A stretch of DNA of 64,000 nucleotides from Notamacropus eugenii (taxonomy: Eukaryota; Chordata; Mammalia; Diprotodontia; Macropodidae): assembly GCF_028372415.1 (NCBI RefSeq), contig NC_092874.1:112977744-113041743 (forward strand), given 5' to 3'. Positions 28,501 to 38,689 of the stretch are shown one piece after another (positions within the stretch are counted from its first letter, which is position 1; every line of letters begins with the position of its first letter). The notes under the pieces were generated by a model. The model searched no databases. It was given only the letters and a program-made list of their open reading frames with translations, and was not told the DNA's origin. The position numbers and the translations under genes were made by a program.

Positions 28501-31130
28501 AGTGGGGGAGGCAAGATAAAGCTCACCTGATCTTTGGCTTCCCTTGAAAATTTAAAAGCATCAACTATAAACTGAAGGGTCTCTGGCTTGGATCTTGGGG
28601 AGATGAAGGTTGACCCAACATTTTCTGACTGACCATCAACTAGACACCTAGAGATTAAAGATTTGATAGTAAGCTCTTTCTACCAGGGTCCTTCTTCAAT
28701 ATCTGGAGGTGACCTCACTTTGGAAGATTTATCAGAACAAACCTTGATATGTCTAAACTGAAACAGCTTCTGAGTACAAGCCAAACAATGAAATCACCTG
28801 GGAATCAGTCTGCCTAAATATGAAGAGTCTGGTCATTGAGAGGCTGGCTTTCAGGTGATTTACTTTGACCAGGTAAAAGTAGGGGAGGATAGATTTCTTA
28901 AAGGAATGCCCACACCTATGATTCTTGTGGAAATACATGGACTTTGGTATTGAGAAAGTTTGCTGTAGGATCTTACCCATGGAAGTCAATAAGAGCATAA
29001 CGAGGAGTTGAATCTTGGTTGGGTTTTGACGTAGCCACACAGCTATCAATGAAGAGTCTCAGAGTCACATGACTTCCAGTGTTCACATCAGCTTGGAGGG
29101 AAATAACATCCCCAAGCTGATAGCTAGAAGAAGCCCTCTTAGTACTCCAGTCATCTGCAAAGTCATGATCACAGTACTGTTAACCCAAGGGTTCATGACT
29201 TGCATTACACAACTTCATTATTTTGACAACTAGATTTCCATATAATTGGTTCTTATGTAGTTTTTCACATTTTATTTTATGCATTTAAAACATCATTCTG
29301 AGGACTCCATAGACTTTATGAGGTTGCCATAAGGGGCCCTCTGTCTCTCTTTCTCTCTCAAACACACACACATACACTCACACACACACTCACACGCTCA
29401 CACACTCACACACTCACAGAGACAGAGAGAGTTAAGAACCCCTGTGTCATAGAGACCAGAAGGAAAACATTAGCAGATTCTCCACTGTCATTATCGCTTA
29501 CCAGTCATCAGTTGCAAGGTGAACTTCAGCCCTGTCTGTGAGGACAGTGTAGAACTGAATGGAGTCCAGGTCGGTTGCATAGCGCTGCTGCTTACATTAC
29601 TCCTCCTGGGGACAATGATGGATGAGGAAGAAAACCACTACATAGGAAGTTACACAAGCTAAAGAACAAATTATTTGAGCCATACAAAAGAATCTCTCAC
29701 CTTGGATAAGAGCACTCAATTAGAATCACAGCTGGACTGTTTCGTAAGATAACAGAGTTGCCAATGGGAGTTGGGTTATAATATAGATTTATACTATAAA
29801 CCAGCAAGTCTGTGGTCACCTGAAAATGGACAAAATTATAGTATGATTTTCTTTAAAAAAATCCCTGGAAATATCTTATTGTTTATAATATTCAGTACTA
29901 TAACATTCCCTACTACTCTTTCAGTAAATAAAACAACTGATTTTTCTGGCAAGATATTTCTAATCGTGTACATATAAATCCAGCATGAGTCCTCTTCCAC
30001 CCCAGTTATCTAATATTCTTTAAGGCCACTTATTCCCAGTCACTTGGCACACAGGATCCTAAGCCTTATAGTGAGTGAGTTGTGTGAATGATCCAAGGAA
30101 TACAGCAAACAGTATCTACTTTGTTAGGGTAAAATCAATTTTAGAGCTGAAGGGACCTTACCAAAACATCTAATACAAACCCTTCATTTTACAGATAAAA
30201 AAATCCATTGTATCCAAGGTCACACAGCTAACCAACATAAGAAGTGATATTAGAACTAAGTTCTGCTACAACTTAGATGCTTTCAACTGAGCTACTTGTA
30301 AACCATTTAGCACAGTACCTGGAATGCAGTAGTCATTCTATAAATACTTATGCCCTTCCCTCCCTTCCCCCATTCTAAACTGTGCATAAGAGAAGAGGAT
30401 CTCATCTAATATTCCTTCATATTTCCCTATGTTTTTGAGGCAGAAACTGAATTCCAAGGTAAGATCAATAGATTTAATGTATCTCACAAAAATCCTAACT
30501 CTTGAGGTAAAAATTGAGAGCAAAAAAAAAAAAATCACACATAGGCTTAGAGAGTTCTTCCCCACCCTACCTCACTCCATCTCAAGGAGAAGGAGCCATG
30601 AGACATGTCAGTGGTTATCTAGGGACCTCACAATCATTTAGATATCGTCCTATAGCCACTAATCCCAAAACCTGGTCCAGATCAAAAAAAAAAAAAAAAG
30701 AGTGACAGTCTCACTACAATGCTCCAACAGAAATACTAAAAAACTGTACCTGAAGCCTACTGCCACACTCATGGAGCCCTGCCTCGAAGACAATAGTATC
30801 ATTTGATTCATAGAAGGCAGTATATTGGCAGGCACCTGATCCAAGAGTTAAGTCTGAAGGATGGATCAATTTTCCCTTCCCAAAGAGGTCTCTCTGAATA
30901 TTTGCCACCAACTTCATTTCCAGACATTGTACCCTCACAGGCAACAATTGAGCGTGAACCCCGTGGCCCCAGGAAGAAGAACGGATAAGAGAAGGTTTAT
31001 GATCTAGTCTTGAAGAATCACTGTCTCTCAGAGGGGATCTGGAACCAGAAGAGCCACAAAGATCAACAGATACCAACTCATTCAACACCAAAAGAAGGAA
31101 CAGGCACCCTACTTGACCTCCTTGTCCCAT
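25439..31130 (-). CDS. ZP3: ZP3-family zona pellucida glycoprotein, nine exons, 441 aa, complete
   Basis: ZP3 is a secreted, membrane-anchored precursor that polymerises into the egg coat. Coding exons are 31130-30750, 29819-29701, 29605-29502, 29154-28977, 28647-28527, 28444-28353, 26048-25924, 25727-25608 and 25524-25439 (1,326 nt). All eight introns are GT-AG and the phases join without a stop. Visible in the product: signal peptide (about 1-22); ZP-N cysteines 69, 101, 122 and 163 with RDLFG and GLHECG; ZP-C cysteines 240, 262, 306, 324, 343, 345, 346 and 351 with [20 protein letters not shown] and CSCC; the hydrophobic patch [10 protein letters not shown] (382-391); membrane segment about 421-436; five-residue tail. 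Sequons are at N110, N170 and N327. The start has a strong Kozak context (A at -3, G at +4). Oddities are an extra intron before the membrane segment and no clear furin site. Marsupials carry several ZP3 paralogues, so which one this is remains open. Confidence 0.93.
25608..25727 (-). CDS. ZP3: ZP3-family exon 8
   Basis: 120 nt between CTTTACAG and CCAAG|GTATGG. It encodes [19 protein letters not shown], the external hydrophobic patch that blocks premature polymerisation in ZP proteins, and [12 protein letters not shown]. If the donor is not used, translation adds only G-M-D before a TAG, giving a form without the membrane segment. Confidence 0.88.
25924..26048 (-). CDS. ZP3: ZP3-family exon 7
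   Basis: 125 nt between CTTCTCAG and GAAAG|GTAAGTT. It encodes [19 protein letters not shown], the ZP-C cysteine cluster (343, 345, 346, 351), and a basic tail [15 protein letters not shown]. In other ZP3 proteins this region ends in an RX(K/R)R furin site; here only the dibasic KR at 366-367 is present. Confidence 0.9.
26844..27085 (+). mobile_element. MAR1/MIR-type CORE-SINE in ZP3-family intron 6
   Basis: It starts GGACAGCTAGGTGGCATAG, B box TGAATTCAAATCC, core CTTACTAGCTCTGTGAAC and AAGTCACTTAACC, then TTTCCTTATCTGTAAAATGAG and the MAR1 tail AAGAAGGAAATGGCAAAC...TGAAGAGTCAGATGTGACTG. It is better preserved than the copy at 6709. Confidence 0.88.
27361..27640 (+). mobile_element. tRNA/MIR-type SINE nested in an antisense MIR
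   Basis: The head TTGCCTAGGTAACTGAGTGG, B box AAGTTCAAATGCAG, core CTAGCTGTGTGACTCTGGGC and 3' part AATAGGCACTAAATAAATACT identify a CORE-SINE. On both sides an older MIR in reverse orientation is split (27190-27350 CATTTGATCCTCACAACAGC; 27640-27710 GAGGAGGAAACTCAAGG). Confidence 0.75.
28353..28444 (-). CDS. ZP3: ZP3-family exon 6
   Basis: 92 nt between TTTTCTAG and CAAGA|GTAAGT. It encodes [20 protein letters not shown] and [10 protein letters not shown] with Cys306 and Cys324 and a sequon at N327. The 92-nt length agrees with my recollection of the equivalent exon in eutherian ZP3. Confidence 0.93.
28527..28647 (-). CDS. ZP3: ZP3-family exon 5
   Basis: 121 nt between ATCTCTAG and CAG|GTGAGC. 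It encodes [20 protein letters not shown] and [20 protein letters not shown], including Cys262. It ends in phase 0. Intron 5 is 82 bp. Confidence 0.93.
28977..29154 (-). CDS. ZP3: ZP3-family exon 4
   Basis: 178 nt between TTTGCAG and CATGG|GTAAGAT. It encodes [16 protein letters not shown], the [20 protein letters not shown] strand with Cys240, and ALIDFH. It is the first half of ZP-C. Intron 4 is 329 bp. Confidence 0.93.
29502..29605 (-). CDS. ZP3: ZP3-family exon 3
   Basis: 104 nt between CCCCAG and GACTG|GTAAGCG. It encodes the ZP-N to ZP-C linker, with the conserved sequon NVS (170-172) and [11 protein letters not shown], equivalent to the IQPTW-x-PF motif of ZP3. Intron 3 (347 bp) contains a CA-rich simple repeat at about 29355-29420. 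Confidence 0.93.
29701..29819 (-). CDS. ZP3: ZP3-family exon 2
   Basis: 119 nt between TTTTCAG and CCAAG|GTGAGAG. It encodes [36 protein letters not shown] and two bases of the next codon. Length and content match the second exon of ZP3 genes. It carries the last ZP-N cysteine (163). Intron 2 is only 95 bp. Confidence 0.93.
30750..31130 (-). CDS. ZP3: ZP3-family exon 1
   Basis: It encodes residues 1-127: [20 protein letters not shown] signal peptide, a linker to Cys69, then the first half of ZP-N with [20 protein letters not shown] and [13 protein letters not shown]. It ends in phase 0 at CAG|GTACAG. Intron 1 is 930 bp and includes an antisense MIR remnant at about 30125-30300. Confidence 0.93.
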
Positions 31131-31177
31131 CCTGTCTATTCCTTACTATTACTGCTTAATTGCCTGGAGTCTGAGAT

Positions 31178-31185
31178 CTTTATAT
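31178..31185 (-). promoter_or_regulatory. TATA box of the ZP3-family gene
   Basis: The minus strand reads GATATAAAGA 48-55 nt before the start codon, which places initiation near 31150 and leaves a leader of about 20 nt. Short leaders with a TATA box are the rule in zona pellucida genes. E-box candidates CANNTG lie upstream at 31260-31265, 31288-31293 and 31352-31357, the kind of site bound by the oocyte factor FIGLA; binding is inferred. Confidence 0.65.
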
Positions 31186-31199
31186 CTTCAAGAACAATT

Positions 31200-32100
31200 A
31201 GCAGCTCTTTTGATATCTGAGATCAGGTTGGGACTGAGGGAGATGGCCAGGATATGCTACACCTGTCAGGATTTTCAGAAACACTTTCAGTTGGGAGGAT
31301 GATGATGCCTCAAAATGTTTCATTTTGGATAATAAGAGGAACATTGTGTACCATTTGAGAGACTGTTGACATCCTGAAATATTTTGCGGTTGACTTGGGT
31401 TCAAGGTACATTTTTAAGTGATTAACTAACAACCTTGTGTTGATGAATTGTTTGATTAAGTGATGTTTTCAATCAGTCACAATTTAGTTGGAGTTACTCT
31501 TGCTTTAATGAACTTCCCAGGCAGATGTACTGACTTTTTTCAACCTGATTGTAAATTCATAAGGGTGAAAGAGGTTCTTCGTAAACAATTACAAATCAAG
31601 AAAGGGCTGGACATGCAAGTTAGCATTATAACAGACCACAAGAGGTCTTCTTGTCATAATTAAATGTGGTTGCTAAGTAGCAAATACATGAATAAAAGTG
31701 AATAAATAAATAGCTGGCAAAAAAGGAAGCAGAGTGGCATAATTGAAAGAATGTTGGTTTAAAGTCAAATGGCATGAGTTCAAATCTCAATTCATCAATT
31801 TATTACTTGTATAGACTTGAGCAAACCACCACTTCTCTAGCCTCTTTTTCTTTATGTAAAAATTATATATTGTGGAAGAGGGGTGGTTTAGCTAGATGCC
31901 TTGTGAGGTCCTTTCCAATTCTAGGTCTAAGATCCTATATTGAAGATGTGTGATACTGGAGAAGGACATTGCCTAAAGTTCACTAAATTTGCGAGTCCAA
32001 AGTTATGGAAATTCCAGATGTTGTGGAGATGAGATTTTGACCCCCCTATATTAGGAAAATTTATGATCCCATTTTTTATAGGATTCAAGTTATAGAGGAG
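31200..32100. other. Upstream region of the ZP3-family gene with a MIR3-like SINE
   Basis: About 31200-31400 is the proximal promoter side. A sense MIR3-like SINE lies at about 31722-31965 (GGAAGCAGAGTGGCATAATTG, ending GTCCTTTCCAATTCTAG). No coding signal. Confidence 0.55.
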
Positions 32101-32104
32101 AAAG

Positions 32105-32280
32105 GGACCTTAGATCAATCAATAAATAAAGTTTTATTAAGTGCCTTCTATGTACCAGCTGCCTCATTTTACAACTGAGGAAGCTAAGTCATAGGTTAAA
32201 TTATTTGCTCAAGGTCATATAAAGTAAATGGCAGAATTGGGACTCAAACATAGGTTATCTGATTCCAGATCCAACCTTTC
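32105..32280 (-). repeat. MIR remnant, antisense
   Basis: The plus strand reads AGTTTTATTAAGTGCCTTCTATG, then CATTTTACAACTGAGGAAGC, CAAGGTCATATAAAGTAAATGG and ACTCAAACATAGGTT, the reverse of a MIR SINE with its head at the right. Confidence 0.7.
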
Positions 32281-32460
32281 CACAATAAAATTCTTTCTCT
32301 TTTCCCCTGAGCTTCGAGCTTCTATCACTTGCTTCAACAACTCCCTATACTTTACCACTTCCTCATTCTCTACTATCTTCTGTTTATCCAGTACCTCTGT
32401 TCTCTGAATCTTCTTGACTTGGGGCTCTGTTGGTTTTGGCTCAAGTTCTCTATCCAACTT
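32281..32460 (-). other. Exon-like K/E-rich open segment, unrecognised
   Basis: On the minus strand, after a pyrimidine-rich TTAACTTTCTTAG, the frame reads about 60 codons: KLDRELEPKPTEPQVKKIQR, then a charged, helix-prone stretch ending in SSGEKRKNF. Composition looks protein-like and no repeat was recognised in it, but it runs directly into a MIR at its 3' side with no convincing splice donor. It could be a remnant of a processed gene or a chance frame. No family recognised. Confidence 0.25.
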
Positions 32461-34579
32461 CTAAGAAAGTTAACTGGAGCATCTTTTCTTCTTGATAGAA
32501 CAGACAGAAGTATAATCAATATAAAACTGTTAAACAAGTGCCAGAATTTTCTTGTAACCTGGGCATATTTTAAAATCCCAAGTCCTATTAGTTCCAGAAA
32601 AAGAGAATTTTTGGAAACATTGAATGTAAAGATCTCTAAAAGGAGGCCTCAATGATGCAGAAATTCAGTGCTCACCCCAGAAACTCAAAAATAGGCATAG
32701 ACATTACTGAATGTTGAAGCTAAAAAAGACCATAGAAATCACCTAGTCTAATCCCCTCACTCTTCAGATGTGGAAAATGGGACCTAGAGAGGTAAAGTGG
32801 GGTAGTTATATTGATTTCCACTTTCCTGTCTATCAAATAACACCACTTTAACACTTCAGTGGGTCTAATAAAGATCTAAGGAACTGTAAATAATATGAAT
32901 ACCAACCACAACATCACCATGATCTTTATACATCCCATTCTGAACCTGAGCAATTTGATAACTCCTAGAACTAATCTGATCATGTTGAGTCTTGGACTGT
33001 TCTGCAGTATCTGTCCAAAACATTTCATTGCATAGACTTGGGCCTATAGTAGATTTCTATGGCATTCCACAACAGAGCCCCTACATTCCAAATTGAAATT
33101 GATGGAGCTATCAACTACTCCTTAGGTTTGATCATTGAAACAGCCCAAATCCAACTAGCAAAGCGTTTGATACTTTCCCTGGAATTCTATGTAAGAAGCC
33201 CTACTCTCACCTTGAAGATGAATGACTGAGGTAGAGAAAAATCAGAGGAGATGATCAGGATCAACCCTTGTGTCAGCAGTTGAATGAGAAAGATAACTGG
33301 AAGTTCCTAGACCCTAAGTGTAATGTTCAGTGGATGGAATGTTGCTATCTCTCTTGTCAAGCATAGTCATATACTTGTATGTATAAAAGACATGAATCTA
33401 ATGCTTTTGATATCCTCAGGAATCATTTGTCTACAACACCTATGCCAGAATGAAGGGGGAAAAAAGAGAATGATATCCAGCATTACGTAAAGGCATTTTT
33501 TTCTTACTGAGAAATTAAATGTTAGCTTTTGCTTTTCTGGTGCATTAAATAACACCACTTTAACAGTCCATCAAGTCTAATCAAAGAATGCTGTTTGGCT
33601 TATGAAAATTATTCCTACAGCTGGGAATACAATGCCAAAAGCAATAAGCCATTTGTGTCATAGGCTTGCCATTGTAGATCTCTCTTTCTCTCTGAGTAAA
33701 ATTGGCTCATCTTTCAAGGAGACATTCTCCTGGTACATCATTTGGGGAAATGGGGGTGGGGGAGAAATCTGGTGACAGCTGAGGGAATACTCCTAATAAT
33801 TTTATGTTAAGTGACATACTATTACATGAAAGTGTTTTGAAACATTAAAGGGCTATCCATGATTATTAAAACTAGTAATCATAATCTTCAAGCTACGCCT
33901 AAGGAAAATCTAAGCAAACACTAAAGGCAAAGATGCCCTTCCATTTTAATAATTTTCTCTATTTTCCAAAGTTGCATGATAGTGTATAATTTTGCATCAC
34001 CTTCCCATTACCTTTGCCAGTGAAAATTAAATTGTAGCTTGGGGGGGGAGGGGTCATCATCTACATAGAGGCCACATCTGAGTAATGAAAGATCATTTTT
34101 GCACAATGCTTTAAGTTGTACAGAATGCTTTTCTTACAACCATACTATTTTGAAAGTAGTAAAGATATCATCTAAAGGCTGTGGATGAAGAAACTGAGTT
34201 GGAGAGACAAATCTCACATTAATTCACTTTTCTAGTCACATGTTTCAGTCTTATGACTGAATCAAGTTTTTGCATTATTATATCATAAAGTGTCTGAAGC
34301 TAGAGTCATTGGAGTAGGTGATGTTATCAGTGTGGAGTTGCAAAAATACAAAATAAGAAGAGCAAAAACAATATTCTGGGGAATATTTATGTTAGGTGGC
34401 AGGAGAAAGGGAAAATATTGAGAGAATGGGAATAATGTGAAGAGGAGAGAATCAAGATAATGTGTCACAAAAGCTAAGAGAGGAAAGGAAGATAACAGGT
34501 CAACTCTCTGTCCTTTCTTTAAGCTTCCTATCACCAACATCTAGAATGTTGCCTTGAATACAGTTTACAATAGATTGGT
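32461..34579. other. Intergenic, nothing firm
   Basis: A MIR3-like antisense fragment lies at about 32700-32810. A 19-nt exact repeat AAATAACACCACTTTAACA occurs twice (about 32836 and 33547) in otherwise different context. Remaining DNA is unrecognised. Confidence 0.45.
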
Positions 34580-34790
34580 TTTTGTTGTTGTTATTTGTCC
34601 TTCATTCTTGAAGATGACCATGACATCAGGAAGCTGGTGCTGTGACTTGCAAGTGAATTGGATTTAAGTGAGGGAGGGCTGTGCAAAGTCACCAGCCTCA
34701 CTTTCTCCTCCAGAGCCATCTGGATTCAGCAGCAAGATGTAGATCAGGATGACTAAAGATAGCCCCCTTAAGTCAGATTAACCTTCACTG
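34580..34790 (-). mobile_element. RTE-tail SINE fragment, antisense
   Basis: The plus strand reads TTGTCCTTCATTCTTGAAGA...GTGAGGGAGGGCTGTGCAAAG and CACCAGCCTCACTTTCTCC, the same as the left part of the SINE at 12742-13054. The tRNA-like head is missing, so it is 5' truncated. Confidence 0.75.
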
Positions 34791-36189
34791 AATGTATTTA
34801 ATTGAATGGAATGATCAAGAGTGTCAAATACTATAGAAAAGCAAAGGATAATAGAGAGTAAGGAAGTCACTAAATTACTGATTAGGAGGCCATTCATAAA
34901 AACAGTTTTATTTTAAAAAATGAAAATATAATCCATCTTTCAAATGATTATTGGATAGATGCATAATAAAGAAGTAGAGGAAAAGCTATACGCTGCTCAA
35001 TCACAAAATTTTGTGATGAAAGAAGGAAAGAGCTAGGGTAGTAACTTGAAGAAACAAAAGAGTCAGAGGAAAGTGTTTGTCTTTTTTGCTATTTTAGGAT
35101 ATGAGCATGATTATAAGCAGAAGGGCTAAAGCATGAGAGAGGGAGAAGGAAAGGGAGGTTTATGAAAGGGCACAGTTGATGAAGCAAGGTTCTGGAAAAA
35201 GAAACTGGATCAGACCAAGGTCATAAGTGATGGGATTTGTTTCAGCAAAAAGGGACACTTCTTACTTAAAGAGAAAAGCATAAGAAAAAGGAGTAGGTCA
35301 ATGAACTTTCCCAAATACTTTTGACACAACAGCCCTGAGAAGTAGATAGTGTGTTATCCTAAATTTATAGATGAGGTAATTAAAGCCAAGAGATTAACAG
35401 TACATAACCCATAAGTGTTATAGTAGAAACCTAGACCCATGTCTTCTAACTTCAAGTCCACTGTTGTCTTCTTACATAGAGCTCATGTGTTAAAGCAATA
35501 TGAATGTTTTAAAAAGAAGCAGAATTTTATAAAGGCTTATTTGTGATTTATACTATTCTTAAGTGGTCATGGCTGCATGAATGTCAATGATGTTTAATAG
35601 AAATGCATCAGTGTAGTTTGATGAAGTTGAATAAAGAATCTGTGCATTTAAAAACTTGTTTCATTGTCTGCCTTACAAAAGCAGAGAACAAAGAGACAGA
35701 ACTGATTGAGTTTCCTTTTCATTGCTAGAGGCCTCAGAGGAGCACAGGTAGCCTTTCATTTATGTAGAATAAATTAACTCTAGTATCTTCCCTGATAGGA
35801 GTCATAAATTCATCTGATATCATATGCAGAAGGAAATCTTTGAAATTCCAGACAAATTAAGGATGAAGATAGCCCCTGAGGATCCTTGACAGATGTTGCA
35901 AACAATCAGAAAAAGCGAAATTGTCATCAAGTCCTCTGTTTCTTGGGGACAGTTGGGTTTCAAAGATGAATGAGAAGCTGTTCAAAACAAGAGTTGCCCA
36001 AGTGTAGGTAGATAATTTCAGTAGCTGATATGAGGATACTCTGCTAAGTTCTCCCTCTAATGGTTTATATAAAATTTAAGAAATATTCCAGTGAAAAGTA
36101 CTTTCAGAATCTCTTTGTCATTCTTGCCCAACAAGTCAATATAAAAATTGCAGTTTATTGAATTATGCATATTTCATTCTAAAGAAAAG
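34791..36189. other. Intergenic, nothing recognised
   Basis: AT-rich DNA. A possible MIR piece is at about 35300-35440 (TTATAGATGAGGTAATTAAAG). No coding signal. Confidence 0.4.
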
Positions 36190-37171
36190 AAAATGGGTAT
36201 GGGCAGAACCAACATGGGAGAATAAAGGCAGCCACCCAGCTAAATACTTTCAAAATCCTCTATAATCTCAAATCAAATTTTGGATCTGCAGAACCAATAA
36301 AAGGTCAGAGTGACATTTTTTTCTGGCCAAACAAAATTTAGGAGGTTAGCTGCAAAGGCCTGTAACAGTGGATGGAGGCCTGTCCAAAGTACATATATAC
36401 CACAGCCCTAACAGTGGTGGTGGCAGCAGCAGCAACAACAACTTCAAGAGCTCTCAGCCCAGAGATGGTGAGGAGGACAGAAAACTGGTCAGAAAGAGAT
36501 TACAGAAGACCTTTTGTTGGCATTGGGTGTAGCTGGTGTTGATTGGCAACTCTATTGCCCATACTTAGTATTCAGTTCACAGTTTCAGGGTGAAGAGGAG
36601 TGTTTAGGGTGAGTCACAAGGGAACAAGGAACCTGGTCACAGATCCAAGGCAGAGAGGAGCACTAGTGCTTGTGGCTGCCAGGTAACAAGAGTCCTTCCC
36701 AGGTAAAGACCAGAGTGAAGACCAATAAAGAAGGGACCATATTTCTCCTCATGTCACATCACCTTAGAAGCACCAAAAATTTGCAGATTCCCCCCTCTCC
36801 AAAACTGGCTCTGAAAAAAGCAACATGAAAAAAATCTGAGGCTTGGGTCAGTGCCTCCTCATCCAAAGTTGAGCAGACCCCAGCTTTAGCATAGTATTCA
36901 AAGTCAAGCAAGAAACTGGGGAAATGCACAAGCAACTATAAAACATTTTGATCATAAAAAGTTACTAGCTGTCAAGAAAGAGCAAGATACAAACTCAGAA
37001 GAAGACAATAGTGTGAAAATGTCTATAAGCAAAGCCTCAAAGAAAAATATTAAGTGGACTCAAGCCCAACAAGAATTCCTGAAAGAGTTAAAGAATGAGA
37101 TAAGAGTACAAGTAGAAGAAAAAAGAAGAAAAAATTGGAAAAGAATGAAAATTATGCAAAAATTATGGAAA

Positions 37172-37655
37172 AAAATATTGTTTTTTGTCCTTTATTTTCA
37201 AAGAAGACCAATGACATCACAAGTGATATCCTGACTTGTGTATGAGTTGAATTTAAGTGAGAATTGCACAAAGTCATCAGCCTTACTCTCCCTTCTACAG
37301 TCACCAATGTCCAGTAGCAAAACAAAAAATCAAGATGACTGGTGATGTCCTGGGATGCAGTGGATGACCTTGGAGTCTTTGATATCTGACTAAGTTCTAA
37401 GCACTCCACAGTGCCTACTCCAGCTGGGTTCATGGTCATTGGAACAAACTGTTCTCATCCACTCATCCCATCATGTAAAGAATTCACATGCTTTGGGTAG
37501 ACATCCCAATTAACTGACTAGTAGGCTTGAGGTCTGTAGGACTCAACCTCATTGAATCAATCTGCATAGATGGTTTTTCAGGGTGTGACTAAGTTGGGTG
37601 AATCAGGAAGATACCAAAAGTGGGTGTGCAGCCCTGCTAGTCTTCCTTAAACACC
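37172..37655 (-). mobile_element. RTE-tail SINE-like element, antisense, inserted in the old L1
   Basis: The left end is the reversed RTE tail (TTTTGTCCTTTATTTTCAAAGAAGACC), followed by TTTAAGTGAGAATTGCACAAAG and CATCAGCCTTACTCTCCCTTC as in the other SINEs, but extending about 300 bp further (TGCCTACTCCAGCTGGGTTC, GACTAGTAGGCTTGAGGTC). The long body differs from the ordinary tRNA-SINE; its family is not recognised. Confidence 0.6.
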
Positions 37656-37666
37656 CAAACACTTCA

Positions 37667-38005
37667 AAAGGACAACTAGGTAGTTCAGTGGATAGAGCAC
37701 CAATGCAGGAGTCAGGAGGACCTGAGTTCAAATCTCACCTCAGACCCTTGACATTCCCTAGCTGTGCAACCTTGGTCAAGTTACTTAACCCCAATTGCCT
37801 CATCCTGGGTCATCTCCAGTCATCCTGATAAATCCTGATCACTGATTCAGATGACTCTGGAGGAGAAGTGAGACTGGTGACCTACACAACACTCCCTCAC
37901 TCAGAAAAAAAAAAAAAAGCCAAGTACAAGTCATGTCATTGTTTCTCTGATGGCAAGGTCTTCTTCAGCAACAGAGGACGAACACACACACACAAACACT
38001 TCAAA
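37667..38005 (+). mobile_element. tRNA-derived SINE with RTE tail
   Basis: Head GGACAACTAGGTAGTTCAGTG with A-box and B-box (GAGTTCAAATCTCACC), core TAACCCCAATTGCCTCATCC, then GGAGGAGAAGTGAGACTGGTG, an A-rich linker, and the RTE-like end GGTCTTCTTCAGCAACAGAGGACG plus a short ACAC tail. It is the sense counterpart of the copy at 12742. Confidence 0.88.
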
Positions 38006-38689
38006 AAGAGAATTACCAGTTTGGTTTTTAAAAAAAGGCAAAATAAATTGAAGAAAATAATACCTTAAAAAAAAAAAAAACAGAATTGGCCTAATGGTAA
38101 AAGAGGCACAAAAGTTCACTGAATAAAAGAACTCCTTAAGAAGTAGAATAAGCTGAGGTAGAGCCAAAATGGAAGAGTAAAAGCAGGGACTTGCTAGAGT
38201 TCTCCCCCAATACATGCCAAATACCTGTAAAAATGGCTTTAAAAAATCTGGTACTGCAGAACCCACAGAATGGTGGAGTGAAGGAAGCCTCTAGCCCAGC
38301 ACAGCCTGGAAGCCCAATAGGAAACATATATCACATTGGGCTGAGTGCAAAGCACAGTCCAGCATGTGCTGTACCACCACAGATGGGGCATGAGCAGGTC
38401 CAGGGGACTGAATCATTGGCAGTTGTGGAGGTTTCCAGACTTGTCAACCCAAAATTCCAAGAATAAATTGGAAGGTCAGTGGTAAAAAACTGCTGGACCT
38501 GTATGAGAAAGTAGCATAGTGTAGCCCCAGCCCCAGCATGGCAGAGAAGGTGGAGGTTCCCATGGCAAAAGCAGAGACTGTTTCTGGAGCTCTAGATTAT
38601 GGAGGAATTGAGCAACTAGCAGTACACCTCCCACCCCTACTGGAAGCAAAAAACTATGCTGAAAAAGCACTCAAAAGGCAAGCAATTGG

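Noticed and set aside
28753..29049. 98-codon minus-strand frame overlapping ZP3-family exon 4
   Set aside because: It is an out-of-frame shadow of exon 4 and intron 4; the correct frame with splice sites gives the ZP-C sequence.
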